A stretch of DNA of 15,955 bases from the NCBI GenBank assembly GCA_023254985.1, contig JALRJT010000208.1, forward strand, positions 1 through 15,955, read 5' to 3'. Positions 7,371 through 14,719 of this stretch are shown piece by piece. The notes under the pieces were generated by a model, which saw nothing but the letters and a program-made list of their open reading frames with translations, ran no database searches and was not told the origin of the DNA. The DNA comes from Ilumatobacteraceae bacterium (lineage in GTDB: Bacteria > Actinomycetota > Acidimicrobiia > Acidimicrobiales > Ilumatobacteraceae). Position numbers and translations under genes: made by a program. How positions within the stretch are numbered: position 1 is the stretch's first letter; each line of letters begins with the position of its first letter.

Positions 7371-7882
7371 TGCGCACCCTCCACTTGCGTCCAACGCGAG
7401 CGAATGCGAGATGCAGTGACGTCGAGGGCCTCGGGAAGGATCTTCGTCGTTGCCACCGTGACCATGAAGTTCGTGTCTCCACCCCAGCGCGGCAGGACGT
7501 GCACGTGCAGGTGCTGGGCGACGCTGCCACCAGCGACCGCACCGAGGTTGATGCCGACGTTGATGCCCTGCGGTTTGAACTCGGACTTCAACACTTGGAT
7601 GCCTTTCGTCACGAGAGCGAACAACTCCGCATGCTCAGACGAAGTGAGTGCTTCGACATCGCTCACCTCGCGGTACGGCAGCACGAGGATGTGACCGGTC
7701 GAGTACGGGAACGCATTCATGATCACGAAGCATTCCTTGCCACGGTGGACGATGAAGCACTCTTCGTCGCTCAAACCAGATTGCAGGATCTCCGTGAACA
7801 CCGATACGTCGGTTCGCTGCGCATGTGAATCGCGCTGCACGTATTGCGCACGCCAACCGTTCCAAATGCGATCGAGCGTCAC
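7367..7882 (-). CDS. HIT-family nucleotide hydrolase/phosphorylase (Ap4A-type)
   Basis: Histidine-triad protein of 171 residues acting on dinucleoside polyphosphates or AMP-linked compounds. The fold is visible as CFIVHRGKECFVIMNAFPY, STGHILVLPYR (61-71), GINVGINLGAVAGGS, and the triad HLHVHVLPRW with His124, His126 and His128. The following GGDTNFM stretch resembles the M. tuberculosis Rv2613c group, described as an Ap4A phosphorylase and also located beside thrS and pgsA. Whether this protein is a phosphorylase or hydrolase cannot be decided from sequence. The GTG start at 7882 overlaps the thrS stop by four bases (GTGA), and an AAGG lies about ten bases upstream, so its translation is likely coupled to thrS. 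Confidence 0.93.
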   Translation of the reverse strand: MTLDRIWNGWRAQYVQRDSHAQRTDVSVFTEILQSGLSDEECFIVHRGKECFVIMNAFPYSTGHILVLPYREVSDVEALTSSEHAELFALVTKGIQVLKSEFKPQGINVGINLGAVAGGSVAQHLHVHVLPRWGGDTNFMVTVATTKILPEALDVTASRIRSRWTQVEGAQ

Positions 7883-9867
7883 GACGACAAACCTTGCGGC
7901 AACACACCCTTGGTCTCGGCACGAAGATCTGCCATGAAGCTCTCAAATTTGACACCGCGCACCACGTCCCCGCCCCGCGGATTAACGCCAATGGTTTGGT
8001 TCGCCACGTCGTCGTCACCCACGACGAGAACATACGGCAATCGCTCCATCTTGGCGCTGCGAATGCGCTTGCCGAGCTGTTCGTCTGCGGCCACCATGTC
8101 GACGCGGAATCCCTCGCCACGCATCTGTTCGACCAGTCGCGTCGCATACTCTTCGTGCGCCGTCGTCACCGGCAACACGCGAACCTGAACAGGCGCCAAC
8201 CAAGTCGGGAACGCACCGCCGTAGTGCTCGAGGAGCACACCGAAGAACCGTTCCACGGAACCGAACAACGCACGATGCAACATGATCGGTCGGTGACGGG
8301 CATTGTCGGAACCGATGTATTCGAGACCGAAGCGCTCCGGCAGGTTGAAGTCGCACTGAATCGTGCTCAACTGCCACTTGCGACCGATCGCGTCACGGAC
8401 GTCAATGTCAATCTTCGGCCCGTAGAACGCAGCATCGCCCTCCTTCACCGAGTACTCGACGTTGTGGCGTTGCAACGCATCAATGAGTGCCGCGGTCGCC
8501 TTCTCCCAGATCTCGTCACTCCCCACTGACTTGTCAGGGTCACGCGTCGACAACTTGAATTCGAAATCCTCGAACCCGAACTGGCGCAACACCGAGAGCA
8601 CGAAGTCGAGCAACGAGGTGATCTCATCGGCCATCTGCTCTTCAGCGCAGAAGATGTGACTGTCGTCCTGGGTGAAGCCACGGATGCGCAGAAGTCCATG
8701 CAGCGTTCCTGCTCGCTCATAGCGATAGACGGTGCCGAGCTCGAACAGACGCAGTGGTAGCTCGCGATAGCTTCGCTGACGATCGCGATAGATGAGACAG
8801 TGCATCGGACAATTCATCGGCTTCGGGTAGTACGTCCCGTTGTCCATTTCCATCGGCGGGTACATGCCGTCTTTGTAGAAGTGCAAGTGCCCCGAAGTCT
8901 CGAACAGGTTCGCATTCGCCAAGTGCGGGGTGAACACGAATTGATAACCGCCGGTCTGATGGCGATGACGGCTGTAGTCCTCCATCAGCTTGCGCACGAT
9001 CGCACCTTTCGGGTGCCACACCGCAAGTCCGCCACCGAGTTCGGCTGGGAACGACAAGAGATCCATCTCCACGGCAAGCTTGCGGTGGTCACGCTTCTCG
9101 GCCTCGGCGAGGCGCGTCAAGTGCTCGTCGAGCGCCGACTTTGACTCCCATGCAGTGCCGTAGATGCGCTGCAGCATCGGACCCTTTTCATTGCCGCGCC
9201 AATAGGCACCAGCGACCTTCATCAGCGCGAAGTGACCGAGACGACCGGTCGATGGCACGTGTGGTCCACGACAGAGATCGACGAAAGAATCAGTGTTGCG
9301 ATACACGCTCACCGAGTCGCCGCCACCAACTTCCCCTGCGTCAGCCCCGTCGCTTGCACCCGAGGTGACTCGTTCGATGATCTCGCACTTGTAGGGCTGA
9401 TCGACGAACAGAGCCAGCGCGTCCTTCACGCTCATCTCTGCGCGCACGAAGGGCTGATCGGCCTTGACGATGTCCCGCATCTTGGACTCGATCGCCTGCA
9501 AGTCGTCGTCAGAGAACGTCTTGCCACCCGGAAGTTCGAAGTCGTAATAGAACCCATCCTCGATCGCCGGTCCGATCGTGAACTTTGCCCCAGGGAACAA
9601 GGCAACTACTGCTTGGGCGAGCACGTGCGCAGTCGAGTGCCGAAGGACATGACGGCCGGCATCGCTGTCGGCGGTGACGATCGCGACTTGGTCCCCTTGC
9701 GCGAGCTGACTTGAGAGGTCTCGTTCCTCGCCACCGATCACCGCGGCGACGGCAGCTTTGGCGAGTCGGGATCCGATCGACTGGGCAAGGTCAAGCGCCG
9801 TCGACGACGCGGGCAGATTGCGACTGGAGCCGTCGGGCAAGGTGACGTCAATCGCGGAACCGCTCAT
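7879..9867 (-). CDS. thrS: Threonyl-tRNA synthetase
   Basis: Charges tRNA-Thr; class II aminoacyl-tRNA synthetase, 662 residues from the chosen start. Order of parts: TGS domain (about 1-65, IDVTLPDGS); editing domain with HSTAH (77-81) and C199/H203 in DLCRGPHVP, both His-x3-His and Cys-x3-His intact so Ser-tRNA editing should work; catalytic core with zinc ligands Cys353 (MNCPMH), His404 (TQDDSHIFC) and His531 (MLHRALFGS); C-terminal anticodon-binding domain (VRVLPVT to end). A Gly/Asp-rich insert near 169-185 lies inside the editing domain. I chose the ATG at 9867: it begins right at the TGS domain and ten bases after the plsC stop. An upstream start at 9999 would add a low-quality Arg/Ser/Pro extension over plsC. 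Thr-responsive leader elements were not seen. Confidence 0.98.
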   Translation of the reverse strand: MSGSAIDVTLPDGSSRNLPASSTALDLAQSIGSRLAKAAVAAVIGGEERDLSSQLAQGDQVAIVTADSDAGRHVLRHSTAHVLAQAVVALFPGAKFTIGPAIEDGFYYDFELPGGKTFSDDDLQAIESKMRDIVKADQPFVRAEMSVKDALALFVDQPYKCEIIERVTSGASDGADAGEVGGGDSVSVYRNTDSFVDLCRGPHVPSTGRLGHFALMKVAGAYWRGNEKGPMLQRIYGTAWESKSALDEHLTRLAEAEKRDHRKLAVEMDLLSFPAELGGGLAVWHPKGAIVRKLMEDYSRHRHQTGGYQFVFTPHLANANLFETSGHLHFYKDGMYPPMEMDNGTYYPKPMNCPMHCLIYRDRQRSYRELPLRLFELGTVYRYERAGTLHGLLRIRGFTQDDSHIFCAEEQMADEITSLLDFVLSVLRQFGFEDFEFKLSTRDPDKSVGSDEIWEKATAALIDALQRHNVEYSVKEGDAAFYGPKIDIDVRDAIGRKWQLSTIQCDFNLPERFGLEYIGSDNARHRPIMLHRALFGSVERFFGVLLEHYGGAFPTWLAPVQVRVLPVTTAHEEYATRLVEQMRGEGFRVDMVAADEQLGKRIRSAKMERLPYVLVVGDDDVANQTIGVNPRGGDVVRGVKFESFMADLRAETKGVLPQGLSS

Positions 9868-9877
9868 TTCGTCAATT

Positions 9878-10618
9878 CTAGGTTTGTACGGACTCCGAAT
9901 TCCCTTGATTTGCTGGCTCCATTGTGCCTGTGGGAGCCGATGAGCCCTTGCTCGCGTAGACGTTGCGGTACTCCTGACCGGTGATGGCGCGAATCTCAAA
10001 CATCACCTCGTCGATCATCTCGCGCAACACGAGGTGGTCGTCGTGGCGTGATGTGTATCGCTCCGGCAGAATCGGCCTCGCAATCTCGATTCGCACCGCG
10101 CCGCCAAGCTTCGGCAATGCTGCATCTGGCGGTTGGATCTCTGCGGTGCCGGTGATCCCGACGGGATAGATCGGACAATTCACTTTCATCGCCAGTCGCG
10201 CTGCACCGGTCTTGCCGCGGTACAGCATCCCGTCGCGACTGCGTGTTCCTTCTGGGAAGATGCCAAACAACTCGCCACGTCGCAACACGGCCTCGGCCGA
10301 CTGCAGGGCCTCCTGCGACTTTTCTCCTCCAGAACGATCGATGGGAATCATGCCAAGTGCCGGGAACAGATATCTCGTCTTCCACGAGTCCATGTACTCG
10401 GCTTTGCCGACGAAGGAGATGTTGCGTGGCACCTGGATCATAAGGAACGCCGAATCGAGGAAGCTGATGTGATTCGCACAAAGAATTGCTGGCCCTGACG
10501 TCGGGAGACGATCAAAGCCAACGAGCTCGAACCTCCACAATTTGTTCGCAATGGGACGCACAACCTTTCGCGCCCGAGCCTGCAACTGTGTTGCACCCTC
10601 GTACGCGGACGCGTTCAT
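9878..10618 (-). CDS. plsC: 1-acylglycerol-3-phosphate acyltransferase (PlsC family)
   Basis: Predicted to acylate lysophosphatidic acid to phosphatidic acid, feeding CDP-diacylglycerol and so the PI made by pgsA in the same block. The 246-residue protein has the four family motifs: NHISFLD (His50, Asp55), the GKAEY...FPALGMIPIDR region with Arg95, FPEGTRSRDG (121-130), and YPVGITGT (151-158). There is no strong membrane helix, as in many peripheral PlsC proteins. The tail after about 225 is Ser/Gly/Asn-rich and probably disordered. The ATG at 10618 overlaps the mshC stop as ATGA, giving translational coupling. Family members also acylate other glycerolipids or PIM intermediates, so the exact substrate is inference. 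Confidence 0.92.
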   Translation of the reverse strand: MNASAYEGATQLQARARKVVRPIANKLWRFELVGFDRLPTSGPAILCANHISFLDSAFLMIQVPRNISFVGKAEYMDSWKTRYLFPALGMIPIDRSGGEKSQEALQSAEAVLRRGELFGIFPEGTRSRDGMLYRGKTGAARLAMKVNCPIYPVGITGTAEIQPPDAALPKLGGAVRIEIARPILPERYTSRHDDHLVLREMIDEVMFEIRAITGQEYRNVYASKGSSAPTGTMEPANQGNSESVQT

Positions 10619-11736
10619 GTCATCTGCACTCCGAGAAGTGTCGCACTCTCTTTAACACCAACTCCTCGAGATGCCGCATCATCGATGAGTGCGACCGCTC
10701 GTGGCGTATCGAGATCATCGTCGAGTGCTGCACGCACTTCAGCAAGCAAGGATCCATCTGACGCGGAGGCTGCATCGCGCCACGCAGCCAGACGGCGCTC
10801 GTTTCGCGCCATCAAACCGTCGTCCCACTCCCACTCGGCGCGATAGTGGTGCTCGATCAGCCCAAGTCGAATCGAGTTTGGGTCGTGTTGAGTGCGCAAC
10901 TTGTCGACGAATACGAGATTGCCGCGCGACTTGGACATCTTGTGGCCATCCATGTACACCATCGCCACGTGCATCCAATGTCGCGCAAACGGCACGCCGG
11001 TCGCGGCCTCAGACTGTGCACGCTCGCACTCGTGGTGCGGGAAAATGAGGTCACTTCCGCCACCGTGCAAGTCGATCGTCGTGCCGAGTTCTCGCAAAGC
11101 AAGTGCCGAACATTCAATGTGCCACCCGGGACGTCCCGGACCCCACAGTGTCTCCCAAGCCGGCTCGTCGGGCAATGAGGGGTGCCAGAGCACGAAGTCC
11201 AATGGGTTGCGCTTGTTCGGATCTTCGACGTTGCCGCCTCGCTCCTTTGCCAACGCGATCATCGTCTCAGCGTCGTAGTGCGAGATCGACCCAAAATTCG
11301 GAAACTTTGATACGTCAAAGTACACCGACCCACCCGACTCATATGCAAAGCCGCGATCGATCACCATGCCGATGAAGCCGCGAATGTCGGAGATGGCCGA
11401 AGAGGCGCGCGGCGTGCTGTACACCTCGAGTGCATTCAACGCCTTCATGTCCGCATCGAATCGCGCTTCTTCGCCAGCGGCCAGATCGAGATAGTGCACG
11501 CCCAGTTCGCGCGCCTTGGCGAACAACGGGTCATCGACGTCCGTGACGTTGCGCACGCATTTAACCGTGTGCCCCTTGTCGATGAGACGCCTCATCAACA
11601 CGTCGTAGGAGATGAAGGTGAACGCATGACCCAAGTGCGTTGCGTCGTATGGCGTGATCCCACACGTGTACATCAACACCTCGGGACCTGGAGCGAACTC
11701 CACGACGTCGTGTCGCGAAGTGTCGTACAGTCTCAC
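10615..11736 (-). CDS. mshC: Cysteine:GlcN-Ins ligase MshC (mycothiol synthesis)
   Basis: ATP-dependent ligase that joins L-cysteine to 1D-myo-inositol 2-amino-2-deoxy-glucopyranoside, the penultimate step of mycothiol synthesis; cytosolic homologue of cysteinyl-tRNA synthetase. The N-terminal signature YTCGITPYDATHLGHA is that of MshC, not CysS (which has VCGPTVYD). Other features: zinc site Cys25, Cys209 (WHIECSA) and His234 region (FPHHE), HLGH (34-37), GGGSDLIFPHH, and KMSKSRGN (266-273). At about 373 residues it lacks the extra C-terminal tRNA-binding part of CysS. I chose the GTG at 11736, which overlaps the npdG stop as GTGA like other junctions here; a GTG at 11745 would add three residues. 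Its presence implies the organism uses mycothiol. Confidence 0.93.
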   Translation of the reverse strand: MRLYDTSRHDVVEFAPGPEVLMYTCGITPYDATHLGHAFTFISYDVLMRRLIDKGHTVKCVRNVTDVDDPLFAKARELGVHYLDLAAGEEARFDADMKALNALEVYSTPRASSAISDIRGFIGMVIDRGFAYESGGSVYFDVSKFPNFGSISHYDAETMIALAKERGGNVEDPNKRNPLDFVLWHPSLPDEPAWETLWGPGRPGWHIECSALALRELGTTIDLHGGGSDLIFPHHECERAQSEAATGVPFARHWMHVAMVYMDGHKMSKSRGNLVFVDKLRTQHDPNSIRLGLIEHHYRAEWEWDDGLMARNERRLAAWRDAASASDGSLLAEVRAALDDDLDTPRAVALIDDAASRGVGVKESATLLGVQMT

Positions 11737-12428
11737 GGCCGCCACACGTTAGAGCGACCACTCACCGGATCGACGTCCGGAATGCCGGTGAGCCGTGGAG
11801 CAACTCGTGTCTTGTAACGCACGTTGAGCTGCAACAGCACCGCGGTGAACGCCTCCAGTGCGAGTGCATTCGACAACGCACCGGTGTTCAACGGACGACA
11901 TCCGGGAATGTGGGCAACGATGTCGCTCACCACTTCGATTGCTTCCGGATAGTCGGAACAAATGAGCACGTCGCTGTCGACGTGATGATCCAAGTTGCCG
12001 AGCTCTTTTGCTGGCAGGTGCTGCATCGCTGCGACGACACGGCTCGCCGGAATCGAAGCCTGCACGTGTGCCGCGATACTCCCCCGTGGCGGAACGAGCG
12101 GATGGAACTCCTTGCCGACCTTGACGAGCGCATTCGCCATCGTGACGACGATCTTTCCGCGCAACGCGGCCGCGTGCTCGCTGACGATCGTGGCGGTCGA
12201 ATCCCACGGAGTTGCGACGACAACGAGATCGCACGATGCGGCATCGGCATTGTCGCCAGCTTCGAGGGTGAGCCCCCTGTTCGGCCACGCCGCATGAAGC
12301 TCGGCGATCTTTTCATCGGCGCGGTCCTTGGAGCGAGACCCGATGACAACCTCATAGCCCGCAACGTTCAATCGGAGCGCAAGTCCACTGCCTGCGGGGC
12401 CCGTTCCGCCAATGATGCCAATACGCAT
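11733..12428 (-). CDS. npdG: NADPH-dependent F420 reductase
   Basis: Transfers hydride between NADPH and coenzyme F420, 231 residues, cytosolic. The N-terminal Rossmann fold has MRIGIIGGTGPAGSGLA (1-17), IGSRSKDRA with Ser31-Arg32 placed to bind the NADP 2'-phosphate, and VVVATPWDST (69-78). The rest, HVQASIPASRVVAAMQHLPAKEL, LICSDYPEA and GALSNALALEAFTAVLLQLN, fits the Fno/NpdG family. The ATG at 12428 is the true start; an open frame continues upstream antisense to fabI but has no conserved character. This is the first gene of the minus-strand block, divergent from fabI with a 46-base gap, and its TGA overlaps mshC. It would supply reduced F420 for enzymes such as the luciferase-like oxidoreductase at 4337-5257 (inference). 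Confidence 0.93.
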   Translation of the reverse strand: MRIGIIGGTGPAGSGLALRLNVAGYEVVIGSRSKDRADEKIAELHAAWPNRGLTLEAGDNADAASCDLVVVATPWDSTATIVSEHAAALRGKIVVTMANALVKVGKEFHPLVPPRGSIAAHVQASIPASRVVAAMQHLPAKELGNLDHHVDSDVLICSDYPEAIEVVSDIVAHIPGCRPLNTGALSNALALEAFTAVLLQLNVRYKTRVAPRLTGIPDVDPVSGRSNVWRP

Positions 12429-12474
12429 ACCGTGAGCCTTACACAAACCCGTGCTGGCAACTACCGTCAAGGGC
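12429..12474. promoter_or_regulatory. Divergent promoter region npdG / fabI
   Basis: This 46-base gap separates the npdG-to-patA block (minus) from fabI (plus), so both transcripts probably start in or near it. On the minus strand TTGACG (12470 down to 12465) is a good -35-like hexamer. The sequence 17 bases further, TTTGTG, is a poor -10, and TGTAAG is better but 21 bases away. On the plus strand a modest AAGGG precedes the fabI ATG. Placement is inferred mainly from gene orientation. Confidence 0.4.
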
Positions 12475-13242
12475 ATGGGAATTCTTGCTGGCAAGAACAT
12501 TGTGGTGACCGGAGTCTTGACGGAGGCCTCACTCGCCTTTGGGGTCGCCCAACTCGCCCAACGCGAGGGCGCGACGGTGCTCCTCACTGGCGCGGGGCGA
12601 GGGCTGTCGATCACCGAGCGCACCGCCCGCAAGCTCGACACCCCTGCCCAGGTGGTGGAATTCGACGTGACTGTGGCCGACCACGTGGTTGCGGCCCGCG
12701 AGGCCGCACGGACACACCTGGGCCGGGTGGACGGAGTACTCCACTCGATCGGATTCGCTCCCGCGGCCTGCCTGGGTGACGACTTCATGGCGCCACAGTG
12801 GTCTGACGTCTCCGTTGCCATGGAGATTTCTGCCTACTCACTCAAGACCCTTGCCGAGAGTTTCGTTCCCTTGATGACGAACGGGGGCGCATTCGTCGGT
12901 CTCGATTTCGACAACTCCGTCGCTTGGCCGGCATACAACTGGATGGGTGTCGCCAAGGCCGCACTCGAAGCAACGAATCGATACCTTGCCAAAGAGCTCG
13001 GCCCGAAGCAGATTCGCTGCAACTTGATCGCGGCCGGACCGGTCAAGACGATGGCCGCCAAGTCGATCCCCGGTTTCTCCACCTTCGAAGACGTGTGGGG
13101 CGATCGAGCACCGCTCGGCTGGAACGTCACCGACTCGACCGCAGTTGCCAAGTCGGTCGTGGCCATGCTGTCCGACTGGTTCCCTGCCACGACGGGAGAA
13201 ATCGTCCACGTTGACGGTGGCTTCCACGCGATGGGCGTCTGA
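12475..13242 (+). CDS. fabI: Enoyl-[acyl-carrier-protein] reductase, FabI/InhA type
   Basis: Reduces the enoyl-acyl carrier in the last step of each fatty acid elongation cycle, using NADH; cytosolic short-chain dehydrogenase-fold enzyme, 255 residues. Key features: GKNIVVTGVLTEASLAFGVA (divergent SDR nucleotide loop of FabI/InhA), FDVTVADHV (adenine contact), HSIGFAP (90-96), the catalytic pair Tyr154 and Lys161 in AYNWMGVAK (Y-x6-K), IAAGPVKTMAAKSIPGF (substrate loop) and LSDWFPATTGEIVHVDGG. DFDNSVAWPAYNWM is strongly like InhA, which has MDFDPSRAMPAYNWM. The ATG at 12475 matches the family start; a GTG at 12451 would add eight residues. The gene is followed after three bases by the protease gene, so the two may be cotranscribed. 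Confidence 0.95.
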   Translation: MGILAGKNIVVTGVLTEASLAFGVAQLAQREGATVLLTGAGRGLSITERTARKLDTPAQVVEFDVTVADHVVAAREAARTHLGRVDGVLHSIGFAPAACLGDDFMAPQWSDVSVAMEISAYSLKTLAESFVPLMTNGGAFVGLDFDNSVAWPAYNWMGVAKAALEATNRYLAKELGPKQIRCNLIAAGPVKTMAAKSIPGFSTFEDVWGDRAPLGWNVTDSTAVAKSVVAMLSDWFPATTGEIVHVDGGFHAMGV

Positions 13243-13245
13243 GCG

Positions 13246-14709
13246 TTGACTACCTCGCGCACATTCGTGCGCCGCGTCCTTGGCGTCTCGGTCGTCTCCG
13301 CGGTCTGCGCGCTCGGCTTCGTCTCCCCCGTTCGCGCGGCAACCAACGACACGTACAACTCCCAACAGTGGGGGCTTTCGTCCACTGGAGCAATGGCGGT
13401 GTGGTCGACTACACGCGGCGCTGGAGTCACCGTCGCGATCGTCGATAGCGGATCCGGCCCACACCCCGATCTCGATGCCAACGTCGACGTAGGACTCGGA
13501 ATTTCAGGAGGAGTCGAGTCACCCGATTATGCAGACGTCGACAACGAAGGCCACGGAACGCACGTATCGGGAATCGTCGCCGCACTTGCGGATAATTCGC
13601 TTGGCATCGCAGGTGTTGCACCTGCCGCACGCATCCTGCCGATCCGTGTGCTCGATTCGAACGGCTCAGGCGACTCGCGTGACGTGGCACGAGGAATTCG
13701 CTATGCCGCAGACCGCGGCGCGCGAGTGATCAACCTCTCTCTCGGCGGTGTATTCGAAAGCCCTGTTGTAACGCAAGCGATCGATTACGCGACGTCAAAA
13801 GGTGCCCTCGTCATCGCCGCCGCTGGCAACGGGGGTTCGCTCAGTTCTCCGAAGTGGCCAGCGAACTACGACGGAACGATCGCCGTCACCGCCATCGACC
13901 CCGACGATCAGTCACCCGCGTTCGCCCAGCGCGGTGACTACATCGACATCTCCGCGCCTGGCGTTCGCATCGTGTCGACCGCCCAAGGCGAATACAACAC
14001 TCAAAGCGGTACTTCGATGTCTGCGGCCTTCGTGAGCGGTGCAGCGGCCCTGCTCTTTTCTGCGCGCCCGCAACTCACGCCGGCCGAAGTACGCGACATG
14101 CTGATCCTGAGTGCCATCGACATCGGCTCGCCAGGCCGCGACTCGACGTATGGCGCGGGCCGACTGAACATTCCAGGGGCGTTTGCGCTCCTCGCCGCGC
14201 GCTATCCATCGACATCGACCATCTCAATCGATGGACCCGCTCGCGTCAAAGCGATGCTCACCGCTCTATCGACCGGCGCGACGACGAACCTGCAGTGGTA
14301 TCGCTGCAAGCAAATCGGTACCGACACCGATGCGGTCCCGAACGATTGCGTGGCGATTGCTGGTGCGAATGGCTCGACGTACAAGCCGACGCCAACTGAT
14401 CTCCGCAGCTCAATTCGAGTCGGTGCAACGATCGATGGCCAGCCACGAATCTCAGGAACGGTCGGCAAAGTGGTCGCCATCTGGCCACGAGGGACCACGC
14501 TCACCGTTAGCAAGCCAGCAAAGATCGCGACCCTTGTCGGCAGCCCCTCGACGGGCAAACGTTCGATCAGACTGGTGAGCGGCAGCTGCTCGATCCGCAA
14601 TCTCACGGTGGTCGCGTTCGCGCCCGGCACCTGTCGTATCAAAGTCTCAATCGCTGCCAAGAAGCCCTACCCGGCGCTCGCCATCACTTTCGACGTCTCC
14701 ACCAACTAG
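13246..14709 (+). CDS. Secreted subtilisin-like (S8) serine protease with C-terminal beta-type domains
   Basis: Exported endopeptidase, 487 residues. A signal peptide is visible: RR near residue 9, hydrophobic core 11-26, likely cleavage after Ala31 (SPVRA). The mature part starts almost at the catalytic domain, with no propeptide of usual length. Triad: Asp67 (VAIVDSGSG), His106 (GHGTHVSG), Ser257 (GTSMSAAFVSG), plus oxyanion Asn194 (AAGNGG). After about residue 320 comes an Ig-like unit with WYRC (351-354), a second Cys at 368 and a TYKPTPTDLRSSIRVGATI pattern. A final unit (about 415-487) has Cys448 and Cys463 and resembles repeats common in actinobacterial surface proteins. No sorting signal or anchor helix is seen, so release is likely. 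The start is TTG at 13246 or GTG at 13267; neither has a good ribosome site. Confidence 0.92.
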   Translation: MTTSRTFVRRVLGVSVVSAVCALGFVSPVRAATNDTYNSQQWGLSSTGAMAVWSTTRGAGVTVAIVDSGSGPHPDLDANVDVGLGISGGVESPDYADVDNEGHGTHVSGIVAALADNSLGIAGVAPAARILPIRVLDSNGSGDSRDVARGIRYAADRGARVINLSLGGVFESPVVTQAIDYATSKGALVIAAAGNGGSLSSPKWPANYDGTIAVTAIDPDDQSPAFAQRGDYIDISAPGVRIVSTAQGEYNTQSGTSMSAAFVSGAAALLFSARPQLTPAEVRDMLILSAIDIGSPGRDSTYGAGRLNIPGAFALLAARYPSTSTISIDGPARVKAMLTALSTGATTNLQWYRCKQIGTDTDAVPNDCVAIAGANGSTYKPTPTDLRSSIRVGATIDGQPRISGTVGKVVAIWPRGTTLTVSKPAKIATLVGSPSTGKRSIRLVSGSCSIRNLTVVAFAPGTCRIKVSIAAKKPYPALAITFDVSTN

Positions 14710-14719
14710 ACACGACACC

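Noticed and set aside
9868..9999. 44-codon upstream extension of thrS
   Set aside because: It overlaps plsC, is Arg/Ser/Pro-rich and precedes the TGS domain that normally begins the protein; the ATG at 9867 follows the plsC stop by ten bases.
10615..11736. Cysteinyl-tRNA synthetase as the identity of the ligase gene
   Set aside because: The TCGITPYDATHLGHA signature and short length fit MshC; CysS has VCGPTVYD and about 460 residues.
11910..12779. 289-codon plus-strand open frame over npdG and fabI
   Set aside because: Antisense to one well-recognised gene and out of frame with another; composition is His/Arg/Gly-biased with no motif.
12429..12821. N-terminal extension of the npdG reading frame by 131 codons
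   Set aside because: It runs antisense over fabI, is rich in Ser/Arg/Thr with no family character, and MRIGIIGGTG at 12428 is the normal Rossmann start.
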